Origin: Methanosarcina sp. DH2
GTDB taxonomy: Archaea > Halobacteriota > Methanosarcinia > Methanosarcinales > Methanosarcinaceae
Length of the DNA: 64,000 nt
Assembly (NCBI RefSeq): GCF_020804225.1
Contig: NZ_WJBI01000016.1
Coordinates: 81 to 64,080, forward strand
Direction: 5' to 3'
The notes under the pieces are model-generated. The model had not been told where the DNA came from, searched no databases, and was given only the letters and a program-made list of their open reading frames with translations. Shown in pieces: positions 54,238 to 63,371 of this stretch (positions are counted from its first letter, which is position 1; every line of letters starts with the position of its first letter). The position numbers and the translations under genes were made by a program.

Positions 54238-55224
54238 TTAAGCGCCACTCCGGGTTTCCTTGCGCTCCTCTATGAAATCAAGAAGTTCCTGAGAATCACT
54301 TATATTGTCTAATTCTTTCTTTTCTATCAGTACCGTATTTTCGACTGATTTCAGCTTGGAACGCCCGTTAATGATGAACACGGACTGAGTTTCCGTAATG
54401 CAGGAAATGCTGCTCATCAAATGAGCCCGTTTGATTACTGTTGTGTTGAACTCGCTGACTCCTGTAAGAATAACTGAAGACTTGTCCCGTGAGATAGCCT
54501 TGAAAGGTGCCTGCGCAGTGTGAAGGACGTCATATCCGAGCATTGAAATCGTATTCAGGATCAGCTCTTCAGGCAAAAGCATATTATGTTTTACCTGTGA
54601 TTCTTCCTTTTCAGGCTCTGCCTTCTTTCTCGGTTTTCTGCTCCCGCAGGATTTCAAGATATTTATGGGCCTTGCCAGTTCAACTCCGAAAATGTCCTCA
54701 AGCTGGAGTACGACATCAATGGACGCGTCCATACCTTCTTCTTCGTATTTGCTGATAGTCCTTCTTGAAACCCCTACCATGGAAGCCAGGGTTCCCAAGG
54801 ACATGGACTGATCTGTCCTTGCCTTTTTAAGGAGATCTCCTTCTATTGAAACATAAAGCCCTCCGGGTGCTGCTGAAACCAGAGGCTGGATATTTTCGAC
54901 AAAATAATCATGGAGAGTCTGGACACTCAGGGCAAGGATATCGTAGCGCATGTAGACAACACTGTCTTCAAGCAGCTGGTCTCTTGTCTTAGCTCCAACA
55001 ACAATAGCGGAACCTCCGAGATACTCAGCAAGATATTTCATTTCCCTTGCTGTTTCTTCATTCAGGCCGTCAATATTAAATAAAACCTTGCAAAGTAATA
55101 GTGTTTCATCTTTACGTGCGGCAACGTCAAAGCTCCTGGGACGTATATTACATCTGTCAGAGAGTGCAAAACCCGCACGCGACAATACATCAATAATTTG
55201 ATGTATGAGAACCTCTTTTGTCAT
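54238..55224 (-). CDS. COG1395-type archaeal transcriptional regulator (XRE-type HTH)
   Basis: 328 residues from the ATG at 55224 (M-T-K-E-V-L-I-H-Q-I-I). The N-terminal domain resembles a restriction-endonuclease-like or DUF-type fold common to this archaeal family. A Cro/CI-type HTH follows at about residues 135-170 (S-L-G-T-L-A-S-M-V-G-V-S-R-R-T-I-S-K-Y-E). A basic linker (S-R-K-P-R-K-K-A-E-P-E-K-E) and a C-terminal domain complete it. Regulated genes are unknown. It is divergent from tiaS and shares a 155-base spacer; a TATA box lies at 55250-55262. Start choice avoids 25 extra codons that overlap this promoter. Confidence 0.85.
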   Translation of the reverse strand: MTKEVLIHQIIDVLSRAGFALSDRCNIRPRSFDVAARKDETLLLCKVLFNIDGLNEETAREMKYLAEYLGGSAIVVGAKTRDQLLEDSVVYMRYDILALSVQTLHDYFVENIQPLVSAAPGGLYVSIEGDLLKKARTDQSMSLGTLASMVGVSRRTISKYEEEGMDASIDVVLQLEDIFGVELARPINILKSCGSRKPRKKAEPEKEESQVKHNMLLPEELILNTISMLGYDVLHTAQAPFKAISRDKSSVILTGVSEFNTTVIKRAHLMSSISCITETQSVFIINGRSKLKSVENTVLIEKKELDNISDSQELLDFIEERKETRSGA

Positions 55225-55249
55225 TCCAACATCAATCTCTGATTGAACA

Positions 55250-55262
55250 TCTATATATACGT
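55250..55262 (-). promoter_or_regulatory. TATA box of the COG1395-type regulator
   Basis: CGTATATATAGAT on this site, 26-38 bases before the ATG at 55224, in a nearly symmetric TATATATA context. Confidence 0.5.
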
Positions 55263-55379
55263 TTCTCCAACATAGATAATGTTTACGGGGAGAAAACAAG
55301 CCGGAGAATCCCGAAAACTAAGGTATCCCCGCTCCGGAATTGCAGAAATATCAAGGTAGAAAACTGGATACGGAAAAAA

Positions 55380-56672
55380 ATGATCATCGGAATTGACGAT
55401 ACGGACTCAAACGAAGGCATGTGCACTACATATCTGGGAGCACTGCTGCTGGAAGAACTGCAGGAATACGGTACTGTAGAAGCTTTACCCCTCCTTGTGC
55501 GCCTGAACCCTACCATTCCCTATAAGACAAGAGGGAACGCAGCAGTAGCCCTGAAACTTAAAACTGCCTGCCCTGAAAGGGTGATTGCACATGTAACATC
55601 CAGAATAGAAGAGCTTGCACGCATGGAATGCGAAAAAACCAATCCGGGAGCCGTATTTATTCAGGAAAAAGATTACGAAAACCTGAAGTCCGTCCTCATG
55701 AGTTTTCTGGAAGAGGCTGTAAAGGAAGTAATCGAAATAGAGAAAGCAAAGAACCTGATCGCTGAACTGGGGATTATCTCGAGAAGCTTCAAGAACGGAA
55801 GGGGACTTATAGGCGCTCTTGCAGCCTGCGGGGCAATGCTGAACCCTGAGGGGTGGGACTGTACTTTCGAGCATCTGGCGTACAGACAGAAGGAAAAATG
55901 GGGAACTCCACGCGATGTTGATAAGGAAAGTTTTTTTGAGGCTGACAGGCAGACGTACCCAGAAACCTGGGATACGGTAGATCTTACAAACAGGCTCGTA
56001 GTCTGCGTGCCTCACTCAGCAGACCCGGTATTATTCGGGATAAGAGGAGAAAGCCCTGAGATAGTTAATAAAGCTGCAGCCCTGATCCGGGCAGAGCCTG
56101 TTGAGCGCTTTACCGTATACAGGACAAACCAGGGAACGGACATGCACCTCCTGACAGCACAGAAGATTGCTGAAATCAGGGATATGCATTCTTATAGACT
56201 TGAAAGTACAGTCTCGGCAGTCCCGAAGACCATTGAAGGAGGACACGTTATTTTTGCTGTCCGTGACCTGGAGGAAGGCGAAATCGACTGTGCAGCCTTC
56301 GAGCCAACAAAGAATTTCAGGTCACTTATCCGAAAACTGGTGCCTGGAGACCGGGTCGTCCTTTCAGGAAGTGTCACTACCGGAACCCTGAATATTGAAA
56401 AAATAGAGATTAAAGCTCTTGCTCCCCTTTACACGGAAGAGAACCCAAAGTGCCCTGAATGCGGAAAACACATGAAATCCGCAGGGCAGGGACAGGGGTT
56501 CCGTTGCAAAAAATGCAGGACGCAGGCTCAATCTCTTTTAAAAATCAGGTGTGAAGCAGAAAGAGACCTTGAACCAGGACTCTATGAAGTACCCCCCTGT
56601 GCCAGGAGACACCTCGCAAAGCCGCTGGCAAGAGAAAAACACCTGGATATAAGGCTTTATCCTGCCCGATAA
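55380..56672 (+). CDS. tiaS: tRNA(Ile2) 2-agmatinylcytidine synthetase
   Basis: 430 residues from the ATG at 55380 (M-I-I-G-I-D-D-T-D-S). TiaS attaches agmatine to C34 of the tRNA-Ile CAU anticodon so it reads AUA; it is essential in archaea. Features: D-D-T-D-S near the N-terminus, the kinase-like core (N-G-R-G-L-I-G-A-L-A-A), an OB-fold (V-V-L-S-G-S-V) and a C-terminal zinc ribbon (C-P-E-C-G, then C-K-K-C). Agmatine would come from arginine decarboxylation elsewhere. Upstream codons to 55218 overlap the divergent promoter and are not used. GGAAAAAA is the only weak ribosome site. Confidence 0.95.
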   Translation: MIIGIDDTDSNEGMCTTYLGALLLEELQEYGTVEALPLLVRLNPTIPYKTRGNAAVALKLKTACPERVIAHVTSRIEELARMECEKTNPGAVFIQEKDYENLKSVLMSFLEEAVKEVIEIEKAKNLIAELGIISRSFKNGRGLIGALAACGAMLNPEGWDCTFEHLAYRQKEKWGTPRDVDKESFFEADRQTYPETWDTVDLTNRLVVCVPHSADPVLFGIRGESPEIVNKAAALIRAEPVERFTVYRTNQGTDMHLLTAQKIAEIRDMHSYRLESTVSAVPKTIEGGHVIFAVRDLEEGEIDCAAFEPTKNFRSLIRKLVPGDRVVLSGSVTTGTLNIEKIEIKALAPLYTEENPKCPECGKHMKSAGQGQGFRCKKCRTQAQSLLKIRCEAERDLEPGLYEVPPCARRHLAKPLAREKHLDIRLYPAR

Positions 56673-56831
56673 AGGAAAAAGCTGCAGACTTAAATTTCCC
56701 GGATGCTACAGACTTAAACTGCTCAGATGCTACAGACTTAAACTGCTCAGGTTTGTAAAGCCAGCCCGCAGGTTCTACTATACTCCATACTTATTTCAGC
56801 ACCTGTGCCTGTTTCCCTCAATCCGGTAAGT
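56673..56831. terminator. Convergent spacer with short direct repeats
   Basis: Between tiaS and nadE. GATGCTACAGACTTAAACT recurs at about 56702, 56725, with related copies before it. No obvious stem and T-run. Confidence 0.35.
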
Positions 56832-57602
56832 TCAGTACAGTTCCGGCACAGGCGGAGCTTTTCTTTTATGTTCGTTTCTCTCGATGCGTCTGTTAACAGA
56901 GCTGAGCTGTTCAGCAGAAATTCCGATATTATTCAAAATTTTATCCGGTTCTGCGCCTTCTTCAAGCATTCTGAGCACCTCATCGACCTTCACGTAAGAA
57001 ATACCAAGTTCTGCTTCATCGGTCTGACCTGCCCACAATCCCGCAGACGGTTTTTTAGTAATGAGAGGTTCCGGAATCCCAAGCCTGCCGGAAAGCTCCC
57101 ATACCTTGGTCTTATAAAGCCCGCCTATAGGTTCAAGGTCGACCCCTCCGTCCCCATACTTCGTGTAGTAGCCAAGAAGGATTTCGGTTTTGTTTCCGGT
57201 CCCGATGACCATGCGGTTCAGCTGGTTTGCGTGGAAATAAAGAAGGGCCATCCGGGTTCTTGCTTTCAGGTTGCCTCTGGTTAACCGGTCTGCAGATTCA
57301 CTCTCCGGAACTGCAGCCATGAAAGCTGAAATAACGCCTGAGATGTCAATTGTCCTGTACTCAATCCCGAGCCAGTCTGCAAGAGTTTTCGCATCTTCAC
57401 TATCAGCTGCAGGAGTAAGGCTACTTTCTGGCATATGAATGCCAAGAACCCTGTCTTTTCCGAGAGCTTTTACAGCAAGCGTTGCGGTAAGCGCGGAGTC
57501 GATTCCCCCGCTAATGCCAACAACTACTCCGTTTACACCTGCTTTACCAGTTTCATTCCGGATAAAATCAATAATCCCGTTCTGTGCTTTTTCAAGGTCC
57601 AT
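56832..57602 (-). CDS. nadE: NAD+ synthetase (ammonia-dependent)
   Basis: 256 residues, the short form without a glutaminase domain, so ammonia is the nitrogen donor. It converts deamido-NAD+ to NAD+ with ATP. The PP-loop S-G-G-I-D-S (about residues 31-36), G-T-G-N-K-T-E, and Y-Y-T-K-Y-G-D-G-G-V-D are conserved. The C-terminal N-E-H-K-R-K-A-P-P-V-P is also typical. It is convergent with tiaS and divergent, across a 700-base spacer, from cdc48. The start ATG at 57602 fits the family length. Confidence 0.95.
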   Translation of the reverse strand: MDLEKAQNGIIDFIRNETGKAGVNGVVVGISGGIDSALTATLAVKALGKDRVLGIHMPESSLTPAADSEDAKTLADWLGIEYRTIDISGVISAFMAAVPESESADRLTRGNLKARTRMALLYFHANQLNRMVIGTGNKTEILLGYYTKYGDGGVDLEPIGGLYKTKVWELSGRLGIPEPLITKKPSAGLWAGQTDEAELGISYVKVDEVLRMLEEGAEPDKILNNIGISAEQLSSVNRRIERNEHKRKAPPVPELY

Positions 57603-58301
57603 GCTCTCAGTTCCTGAAATTATGAATTAGATGGAATTCGGTTATAAATTCTGTTAGAAACTCTGTTATAAATTAAGTTATCTTAGTTAGGGATTTAATT
57701 TGAATTATGGTTCATAAGAATGCCTGAATAATAAGATCAATAAGATCTATAAGGTCTGAAAGCTTAATTCAGGTCGTGTTAAACAGTTTTATACACAGAA
57801 GCTGTAAATATATTAACCTTCCAGAGAAAACATAGAGAAGGGCAAACTTATTAAATAAATGGAGAATATAAGAAACTTACCTTCCGGACATTACAATATA
57901 AATACTTGAGTGTAAAAATATGATAGGGAATTGTCCGGCGCCTGAATATTCAGACATTTGAACATTAAAGCGCCTAAAACTCGCAAAAGTGCACTTTCCG
58001 GAAGGGTAAAAACGAAAATAGCTCTATATTGCCAGATTGAGAGCTTACGGACAGTAGATGCTATTTCTGGTATGTTCCAGGGTAAATTCATATACGGGAC
58101 AAATTTTCCCGGATGACAGGCATTAAAATAAAAAGAGCATCTAATATAGAAAGCAGATAATTAAGAATTACTCGATCCATAAAAAACAGGCAGTTAAGGA
58201 CTATTCGATCCGGAAATTTCGGGAAAAACCCGATATCCTTTCATTTTATGTCATTACAGATAAAATTACAATCAAAAAGACAACTATTTTCGGGATGATC
58301 C
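57603..58301. other. Intergenic region upstream of cdc48
   Basis: About 700 bases. No supported gene. GGCGC (57938-57942) and GCGCC (57970-57974) flank a possible hairpin, CGGACATT-type and TTCCGGAA sequences recur between 57885 and 58005, and ACTATTCGATCCGGAAA at about 58198 repeats ATTACTCGATCC at about 58166. These may be regulatory sites of cdc48. Confidence 0.45.
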
Positions 58302-60656
58302 ATGGAAGAAATACAGTTGAAGGTTGAAAAGGCATATCCTATTGACCTTGGAAGAGGAATTATCCGGCTTGACCCTACGGCACTACTGAAACTTCAGCTC
58401 TCTCCCGGTGACATTGTGGAGATAAGGGGGAAGAAAAAGACCACAGCAAAGGTGTGGAGAGCAGACAGGCAGGATTGGGAACAGGGAATCGTGCGCATTG
58501 ATAACTTTATCCGGCAAAACGCCGGGGTTTCCATAGGGGAGAAAGTGACCATTAAAAAGGTCGAAGCCCCGGAAGCAAAAAAGCTAATTCTAGCGCTTCC
58601 GGAAAGCATGACTCAGGGTGGACCTGAACTACAGTTTGGGGAACATGCAAATGAGATCATAAAACGGCATATCCTGAAAAGGCCTGTGTTCAGGGGAGAC
58701 ATAATTCCGATTATAAACTCAATGTCTCAGCCAATGACCGAGTCTCTGACAACAAGCCAGGTAATTCCCCTGGTTGCTGTTGAGACTGACCCTGCAAACA
58801 CCATTGTCCTGATCACGGAATCCACAAATATTGAGCTCCGGAAAAAGCCGGTACAGGGCTACGAAAAAGCAACTAGAGGCGTCACCACCTACGAAGACAT
58901 CGGAGGTCTTGGACAGGAAATCATGCGTGTCCGGGAAATGATAGAGATGCCCATGAAACATCCTGAGCTCTTTGCCCACCTTAACATAGAGCCTCCAAAG
59001 GGAGTTATTCTCTACGGCCCACCCGGAACCGGAAAGACCCTGATTGCAAAAGCCGTGGCAAACGAATCCGGGGCAAGCTTCCATTACATTGCCGGCCCCG
59101 AAATAGTAGGAAAGTTCTACGGGGAAAGTGAGGAAAGGTTAAGAAAGATTTTCGAAGAAGCAACCCAGGACGCACCATCGGTTATTTTCATTGATGAAAT
59201 CGACTCCATTGCCCCTAAAAGGGAAAACGTAACAGGGGAAGTGGAAAGGCGAGTGGTTGCCCAGCTCCTGACCCTTCTTGACGGGATGGAGGAAAGAGGG
59301 CAAGTCGTGGTAATTGGGGCTACCAACCGTGTGGATGCAATCGACCCCGCACTCAGGAGGCCCGGCCGTTTTGATCGGGAAATCCATATTGGAGTGCCGG
59401 ACACCAAAGACAGGTACGAGATCCTGCAGATTCACACACGGGGTATGCCAATTGAGAAAGACGAAGAAACCAGGATAACAGGGACCGAAACTGAAGCAGG
59501 AACTGGAATCGAAGCTGAAATCGAAGTCGATGAAGGTGCCATAGAGAGAGAAAAGAAAGAGAAGCAAAACCTGTACCTTATGTACCTGGCTGAGAGGACG
59601 CAGGGCTTTGTGGGTGCAGATCTCCTGGCTCTCGTGCAGGAAGCGGCAATGCGCTGCCTGAGAGAAAGCCTGCCTGACCTTGACCTCGAAAAAGAAACAA
59701 TTCCTCCTGAACGGCTGGAAAAGATTGTTGTAACTAAAAAGAACTTTGAAGACGCCCTGATGGAAGCCGAACCTTCAGCTCTGAGAGAAATCTTTGTTGA
59801 GGTACCTTCGGTTAGCTGGGACGATGTAGGAGGCCTGGCCGAAGCGAAGCATTCGATCATTGAAGCCGTCGAATGGCCTATTAAAAACCCGGAGAAGTTT
59901 GTCCAGATGGGCATAAAAGCTCCAAAGGGAATCCTACTTTACGGCCCGCCCGGGACGGGAAAAACCCTGATAGCGCAGGCTGTTGCCAAGGAATCACACG
60001 CCAATTTCATAAGCGTTAAAGGGCCGGAAATGTTTTCAAAGTGGCTTGGAGAATCGGAAAAAGCAATACGGGAAACCTTTAAGAAAGCAAGGCAGGTTGC
60101 TCCCTGTGTTGTCTTCTTTGATGAGATCGACTCCATCGCTGCTATGCAGGGCATGGAATCTACGGACAGCCGGACTTCGGAAAGAGTACTTAACCAGCTA
60201 CTGGCCGAAATGGACGGGCTTGAGACTCTCAAAGATGTGGTCATAATTGCCGCAACCAACCGCCCTAATCTACTTGACCCTGCAATCCTGCGACCAGGAC
60301 GTTTTGACAGGCTGGTTTACGTTGGGTCACCTGACCGTAATGGCAGGATAAGGATCTTTAAGATCCACACAAAGAATACGCCTCTTGCAGAGGACGTAGA
60401 TCTTGAGAACCTTGCCGGCATAACAGAAGGATATGTGGGTGCCGATATAGAAGCGGTATGCAGAGAAGCTGTCATGTTTGCCCTCAGAGAGAACTTCGAT
60501 GTAGAAACGATTGAAATGAGGCACTTCAGAGAAGCCCTTAAGAAAGTAAAACCCACAATTAACGAAAACATCGCTCAGTTCTATGAGAAGATAGAGGAGC
60601 AGTTTAAAGGAGGTCAGAGACCGGTCGAGACAGCTGGACTTGTGGGATACAGGTAA
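58302..60656 (+). CDS. CDC48/VCP-like AAA+ ATPase
   Basis: 784 residues. An N-domain (double-psi barrel, L-G-R-G-I-I-R-L-D) is followed by two AAA modules, each with Walker A G-P-P-G-T-G-K-T (about residues 239 and 547), Walker B F-I-D-E-I-D or F-F-D-E-I-D, and the arginine-rich second region. It unfolds ubiquitin-like or tagged proteins and works with the proteasome. An unusual acidic insert of about 35 residues (385-423, G-T-E-T-E-A-G-T-G-I-E-A-E-I) sits in the lid of the first module. The ATG at 58302 has GGGATGATC upstream. A PRC-barrel gene follows 147 bases later. Confidence 0.95.
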   Translation: MEEIQLKVEKAYPIDLGRGIIRLDPTALLKLQLSPGDIVEIRGKKKTTAKVWRADRQDWEQGIVRIDNFIRQNAGVSIGEKVTIKKVEAPEAKKLILALPESMTQGGPELQFGEHANEIIKRHILKRPVFRGDIIPIINSMSQPMTESLTTSQVIPLVAVETDPANTIVLITESTNIELRKKPVQGYEKATRGVTTYEDIGGLGQEIMRVREMIEMPMKHPELFAHLNIEPPKGVILYGPPGTGKTLIAKAVANESGASFHYIAGPEIVGKFYGESEERLRKIFEEATQDAPSVIFIDEIDSIAPKRENVTGEVERRVVAQLLTLLDGMEERGQVVVIGATNRVDAIDPALRRPGRFDREIHIGVPDTKDRYEILQIHTRGMPIEKDEETRITGTETEAGTGIEAEIEVDEGAIEREKKEKQNLYLMYLAERTQGFVGADLLALVQEAAMRCLRESLPDLDLEKETIPPERLEKIVVTKKNFEDALMEAEPSALREIFVEVPSVSWDDVGGLAEAKHSIIEAVEWPIKNPEKFVQMGIKAPKGILLYGPPGTGKTLIAQAVAKESHANFISVKGPEMFSKWLGESEKAIRETFKKARQVAPCVVFFDEIDSIAAMQGMESTDSRTSERVLNQLLAEMDGLETLKDVVIIAATNRPNLLDPAILRPGRFDRLVYVGSPDRNGRIRIFKIHTKNTPLAEDVDLENLAGITEGYVGADIEAVCREAVMFALRENFDVETIEMRHFREALKKVKPTINENIAQFYEKIEEQFKGGQRPVETAGLVGYR

Positions 60657-60730
60657 GAATTTAAATGAGTAACTCTTAAAAGGGAAGAGTTTATAAAGAA
60701 GATAGCTTCAAATTGAATAAAATATTAAAA

Positions 60731-60743
60731 GTAAAAGTATTTA
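60731..60743 (+). promoter_or_regulatory. Probable TATA box of the PRC-barrel gene
   Basis: AAGTATTTAAACT lies about 61-73 bases before the start codon. Confidence 0.4.
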
Positions 60744-60803
60744 AACTGAAAAGCCAGCTTTACCCAAATCCCGCATAACACTGAGCACGGAGACAAGATC
60801 AGA

Positions 60804-61058
60804 ATGTCTAAAGTATTTGCAAGAAACCTCCTCTTCAATAAGCAGGTGATGGCTACCGACGGAACGGAGATAGGAACGCTGAGCAATATTGTAGTCGAAA
60901 TCAAAGGAGGGCATATTATTGACCTTATGGTTACTCCCAATCCAACCTTTGATGTATCGAGATACAAAAAAGAGGATAACTATATCCTGATTCCTTTTGA
61001 TTCCGTAAGCGCCATTAAAGACTATATTATTGTAGACAAAATGAAAGCAAGGTCATAA
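60804..61058 (+). CDS. PRC-barrel domain protein
   Basis: 84 residues, a single PRC-barrel: V-F-A-R-N-L-L-F-N-K-Q-V-M-A-T-D-G-T-E-I-G-T-L, then a beta-rich D-L-M-V-T-P-N-P and Y-I-L-I-P-F-D-S-V-S-A-I-K-D-Y-I-I-V. Such small proteins are widespread in archaea; some relatives (CdpB) act in FtsZ-based cell division, others bind RNA-processing factors. Which role applies here is not shown. It follows cdc48 on the same strand with its own TATA-like box, so it may be separately expressed. Confidence 0.88.
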   Translation: MSKVFARNLLFNKQVMATDGTEIGTLSNIVVEIKGGHIIDLMVTPNPTFDVSRYKKEDNYILIPFDSVSAIKDYIIVDKMKARS

Positions 61059-61109
61059 TTGAAAAATGGAAGGAAAGATCTTTTACTTTCCTTTCAGTCT
61101 ATTTACTCT

Positions 61110-61380
61110 CCGAATTTCGCTTCGGGGTCACAGGAAATCAGAGATTTTCTGGGAGTTACGATGTAATCGCAGCAGTACGAGGTCCTTTTAGCTCCACTTC
61201 GTTCTGCTCAAGAGGACTAATTTATGGTTTATAGTAGTGATCCTTGCTGAAAATGACTGAATTCTAAATATTTCTAACCAGTACAGCCTATTCGCTGTAA
61301 CTAACTATTTTTATCACGGCAGAGTTACGACTCTACAGTGCGTGGTCCTTTTCGCTCCACTTTGTTTCGCTCAAGAAGAC
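61110..61380 (-). repeat. Structured dispersed repeat, locus 2 (two modules, inverted)
   Basis: Read on the minus strand, module 1 has AGTCCT ... AAGGACCTCGTACTG (61217-61175) and module 2 has AGTCTT ... AAGGACCACGCACTG (61380-61337). Each is followed by a short hairpin and, in module 1, the CCCAG...ATTTCCTGTG and CCGAA/TTCGG stems seen at 45300-45480. Stem bases differ between modules, but pairing is kept, including a G-U pair. Confidence 0.7.
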
Positions 61381-61465
61381 TGATTCTGATTTTTAGTATT
61401 GAGTTTTCTCAAAAAGGCTGGATTCCGGATTTTTATGACCCATATAGAGTCATTCTCTATATCGA

Positions 61466-61496
61466 GTCGTTCTTGTCATGCTCGACGAAAGAGAGC
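61466..61496. repeat. 31-base dispersed repeat, copy 2
   Basis: Matches 23800-23830 at 28 of 31 positions and is followed by GGTTTTTTT. Confidence 0.7.
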
Positions 61497-61617
61497 GGTT
61501 TTTTTCGTAAGGAATAAGAGAAATGAGCAAAAATAAAGAAAGAGAAATGAGCAAAAATAAAGACCAGATATATAGAATAATATTATATTTAGTCCAATAA
61601 TAGTCATTGTGGTATTT

Positions 61618-62326
61618 ATGAAATCCAGTAAGTATGATGCTGCTTTTGTTAAAAAAAACGTGATAGGACCGAATTCAATGAAAATTGTTGAAGAGATGGC
61701 AGAATCATTAAAGCTTGAAAAAGGCATGCGGGTACTTGACCCTGACTGAGAGAGGATTAACTTCAATCTTTTTAGCAAAAGAGTACGGGGTTACTGTTTT
61801 TGCTGCTGACCTCTGGATCAGTGCAACAGATAATTATGAAAGGATCAAGTCAATGGGTCTGGAAGATAAAATAATACCAATACATGCAGGAGCATATGAT
61901 TTGCCATTTGCACACGAGTGTTTTGATGTCGCTGTATGTGCGGATGCCTATCACTATTTTGGAGTTGAAGGGAGTTACTTAAAAAACTATTTAGCCCCAC
62001 TTGTAAAAAAAGGAGGACAAATAGCAGTTGCAGTCCTGGAGTTGAAAAAGGAATTTACACATGGGGCTCCGGCAGAATTATTGCCATACTGGTTTGAGGA
62101 TATGAATTATCACTCATGCGACTGGTGGTATAATTTATGGAAAACTTCTGATTCATTTAGTATAAAAGAATGCAAGGAATTAAAGTGGTTAGAAGAAGCC
62201 TGGAAGGACTGGCTTTCGTGTGATAATGACTATGCCCGTAGAGATATTGGAGTGATGGAGCTGAGGGTGGAAATTACTTTAATCTGGTTTCAATCACAGC
62301 TACTAAGCTGTGAATTGGATTTTTAA
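61618..62326 (+). pseudogene. SAM-dependent methyltransferase, frameshifted in motif I
   Basis: An ATG at 61618 starts M-K-S-S-K-Y-D-A-A-F-V-K-K-N-V-I-G-P-N-S and reaches M-R-V-L-D before a stop. The protein continues in another frame as R-G-L-T-S-I-F-L-A-K-E-Y-G-V, keeping the rest of a class I methyltransferase (V-F-A-A-D-L-W, D-V-A-V-C-A-D-A-Y-H-Y-F). The 12 bases expected for L-G-C-G are replaced by 11 unrelated ones, so the SAM-binding glycine motif is lost. Either a true pseudogene or a sequencing error; a neighbouring decayed gene favours real decay. Confidence 0.8.
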
Positions 62327-62369
62327 AGAAGCCTTTTCCGTGGCTATCTCGGATTCAGGAACGGTAAGT

Positions 62370-62894
62370 ATGGATGCGAAAATGAAAGGCATTGTAAGAG
62401 TTGTGCCATACGACCCTAGATGGAAAAACGAATTTTTAAAAATAAAAGCAATGATTGTTGATTGTGCTGGCGACCTTGTAAATAGTGTAGATCACGTTGG
62501 AAGCACAGCGGTTGATGGTCTTGCCTCAAAGCCTATTATTGATATTGATGTAGTCATTGATTCGGATGACATTTTTCCTGCTGTAAAAGACAGGCTTTCA
62601 AAAATTGGGTTTGAACACGAAGGAAATCTGGGTGTTGAAGGCAGAGAGGCTTTTAAAAGAACTTTTTAGATGACTTTATACCCTACCACCTTTACGTATG
62701 TCCGCAAGATGGCAAAAGTTATCTTGAGCATATTGCTTTTCGCAATTATTTAAGGGATCATCTGGAAGCTGTGAAAGCTTATGGAGAACTCAAAATGGGA
62801 TTAAGCTGAACAGTTCAGAACTGATGTTACGGCTTATGTAAATGCTAAGCGCGAATTTGTACAAAATGTTCTTAAAAAAATTAATAGCTCCTGA
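62370..62894 (+). pseudogene. GrpB / UPF0157 family protein, broken by frameshifts
   Basis: The first part (M-D-A-K-M-K-G-I-V-R-V-V-P-Y-D-P-R-W, then H-V-G-S-T-A-V-D-G-L-A-S-K-P-I-I-D-I-D-V) is a typical GrpB/UPF0157 nucleotidyltransferase-like core. It stops at 62669 in a T-run. Shifting frame gives D-D-F-I-P-Y-H-L-Y-V-C-P-Q-D-G, and a second shift near 62790 gives E-Q-F-R-T-D-V-T-A-Y-V-N-A-K-R, ending at 62894. At least two lesions are needed, so it is not functional. Confidence 0.8.
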
Positions 62895-62960
62895 ATAAAA
62901 ATTTGCTTGTTGGTCAAATAAAGTTCATGTATTTTTTGACGTTAATTTGTAACATACTGT

Positions 62961-63101
62961 TTATTTAGGCCTTTTACTTTCATCGGGTTCCTCTTCTATG
63001 TTTATTTGTTCTGCTGTATCTTCTCTTTTTTCTTTTATTGATTCTAGTTTTTCCATTAGTTCTTTTTCTTTATTATCATTCTTTACTTTTCTTGCTGGCA
63101 T
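62961..63101 (-). CDS. Small charged coiled-coil protein (46 aa)
   Basis: 46 residues: M-P-A-R-K-V-K-N-D-N-K-E-K-E-L-M-E-K-L-E-S-I-K-E-K, then an acidic C-terminus ending E-S-K-R-P-K. GAGGTGA lies five bases before the ATG, a near-ideal ribosome site, which is the main reason to accept it. The sequence is very rich in K and E and likely forms one amphipathic helix. No family is recognised. It lies between two decayed genes and the cupin on the opposite strand, and may be missed by annotation because of its size. Confidence 0.6.
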   Translation of the reverse strand: MPARKVKNDNKEKELMEKLESIKEKREDTAEQINIEEEPDESKRPK

Positions 63102-63371
63102 TTGTTCACCTCAATAGTTTGATGTCTGCTAAAGTAATAAATATACTGAAATGCTTACTGAACTGTTTTTGTTAATACAAACCTGCGTTTATGTTAAATA
63201 GAAAATCAATAGCATAAAATATTAAGATATTCTTGCAATTACTGCTTTATGTTACCTCAACCTGCGAACAAGGAATAAAAGTTCTCTATGAGTTGTTTTT
63301 TGATTTGACATTACAATTCATGCATTGATTTGATATTATGTAGATTACTTAAATGCTGGGAGGTTTTAGAC
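63102..63371. other. AT-rich spacer between the 46-residue gene and the cupin
   Basis: No gene or repeat seen; it should contain the promoters of two divergent genes. Confidence 0.5.

Larger units (their letters stand above)
61059..61617. other. Intergenic region with structured repeats
   Basis: No gene. It holds inverted copies of the structured dispersed repeat (61110-61380) and the second copy of the 31-base repeat (61466-61496), followed by a T-run. GAGAAATGAGCAAAAATAAAG is repeated twice at about 61520-61562. Confidence 0.6.

Noticed and set aside
57891-58091. 66-codon ORF on the minus strand upstream of cdc48
   Set aside because: No ribosome site and atypical composition; the region looks regulatory.
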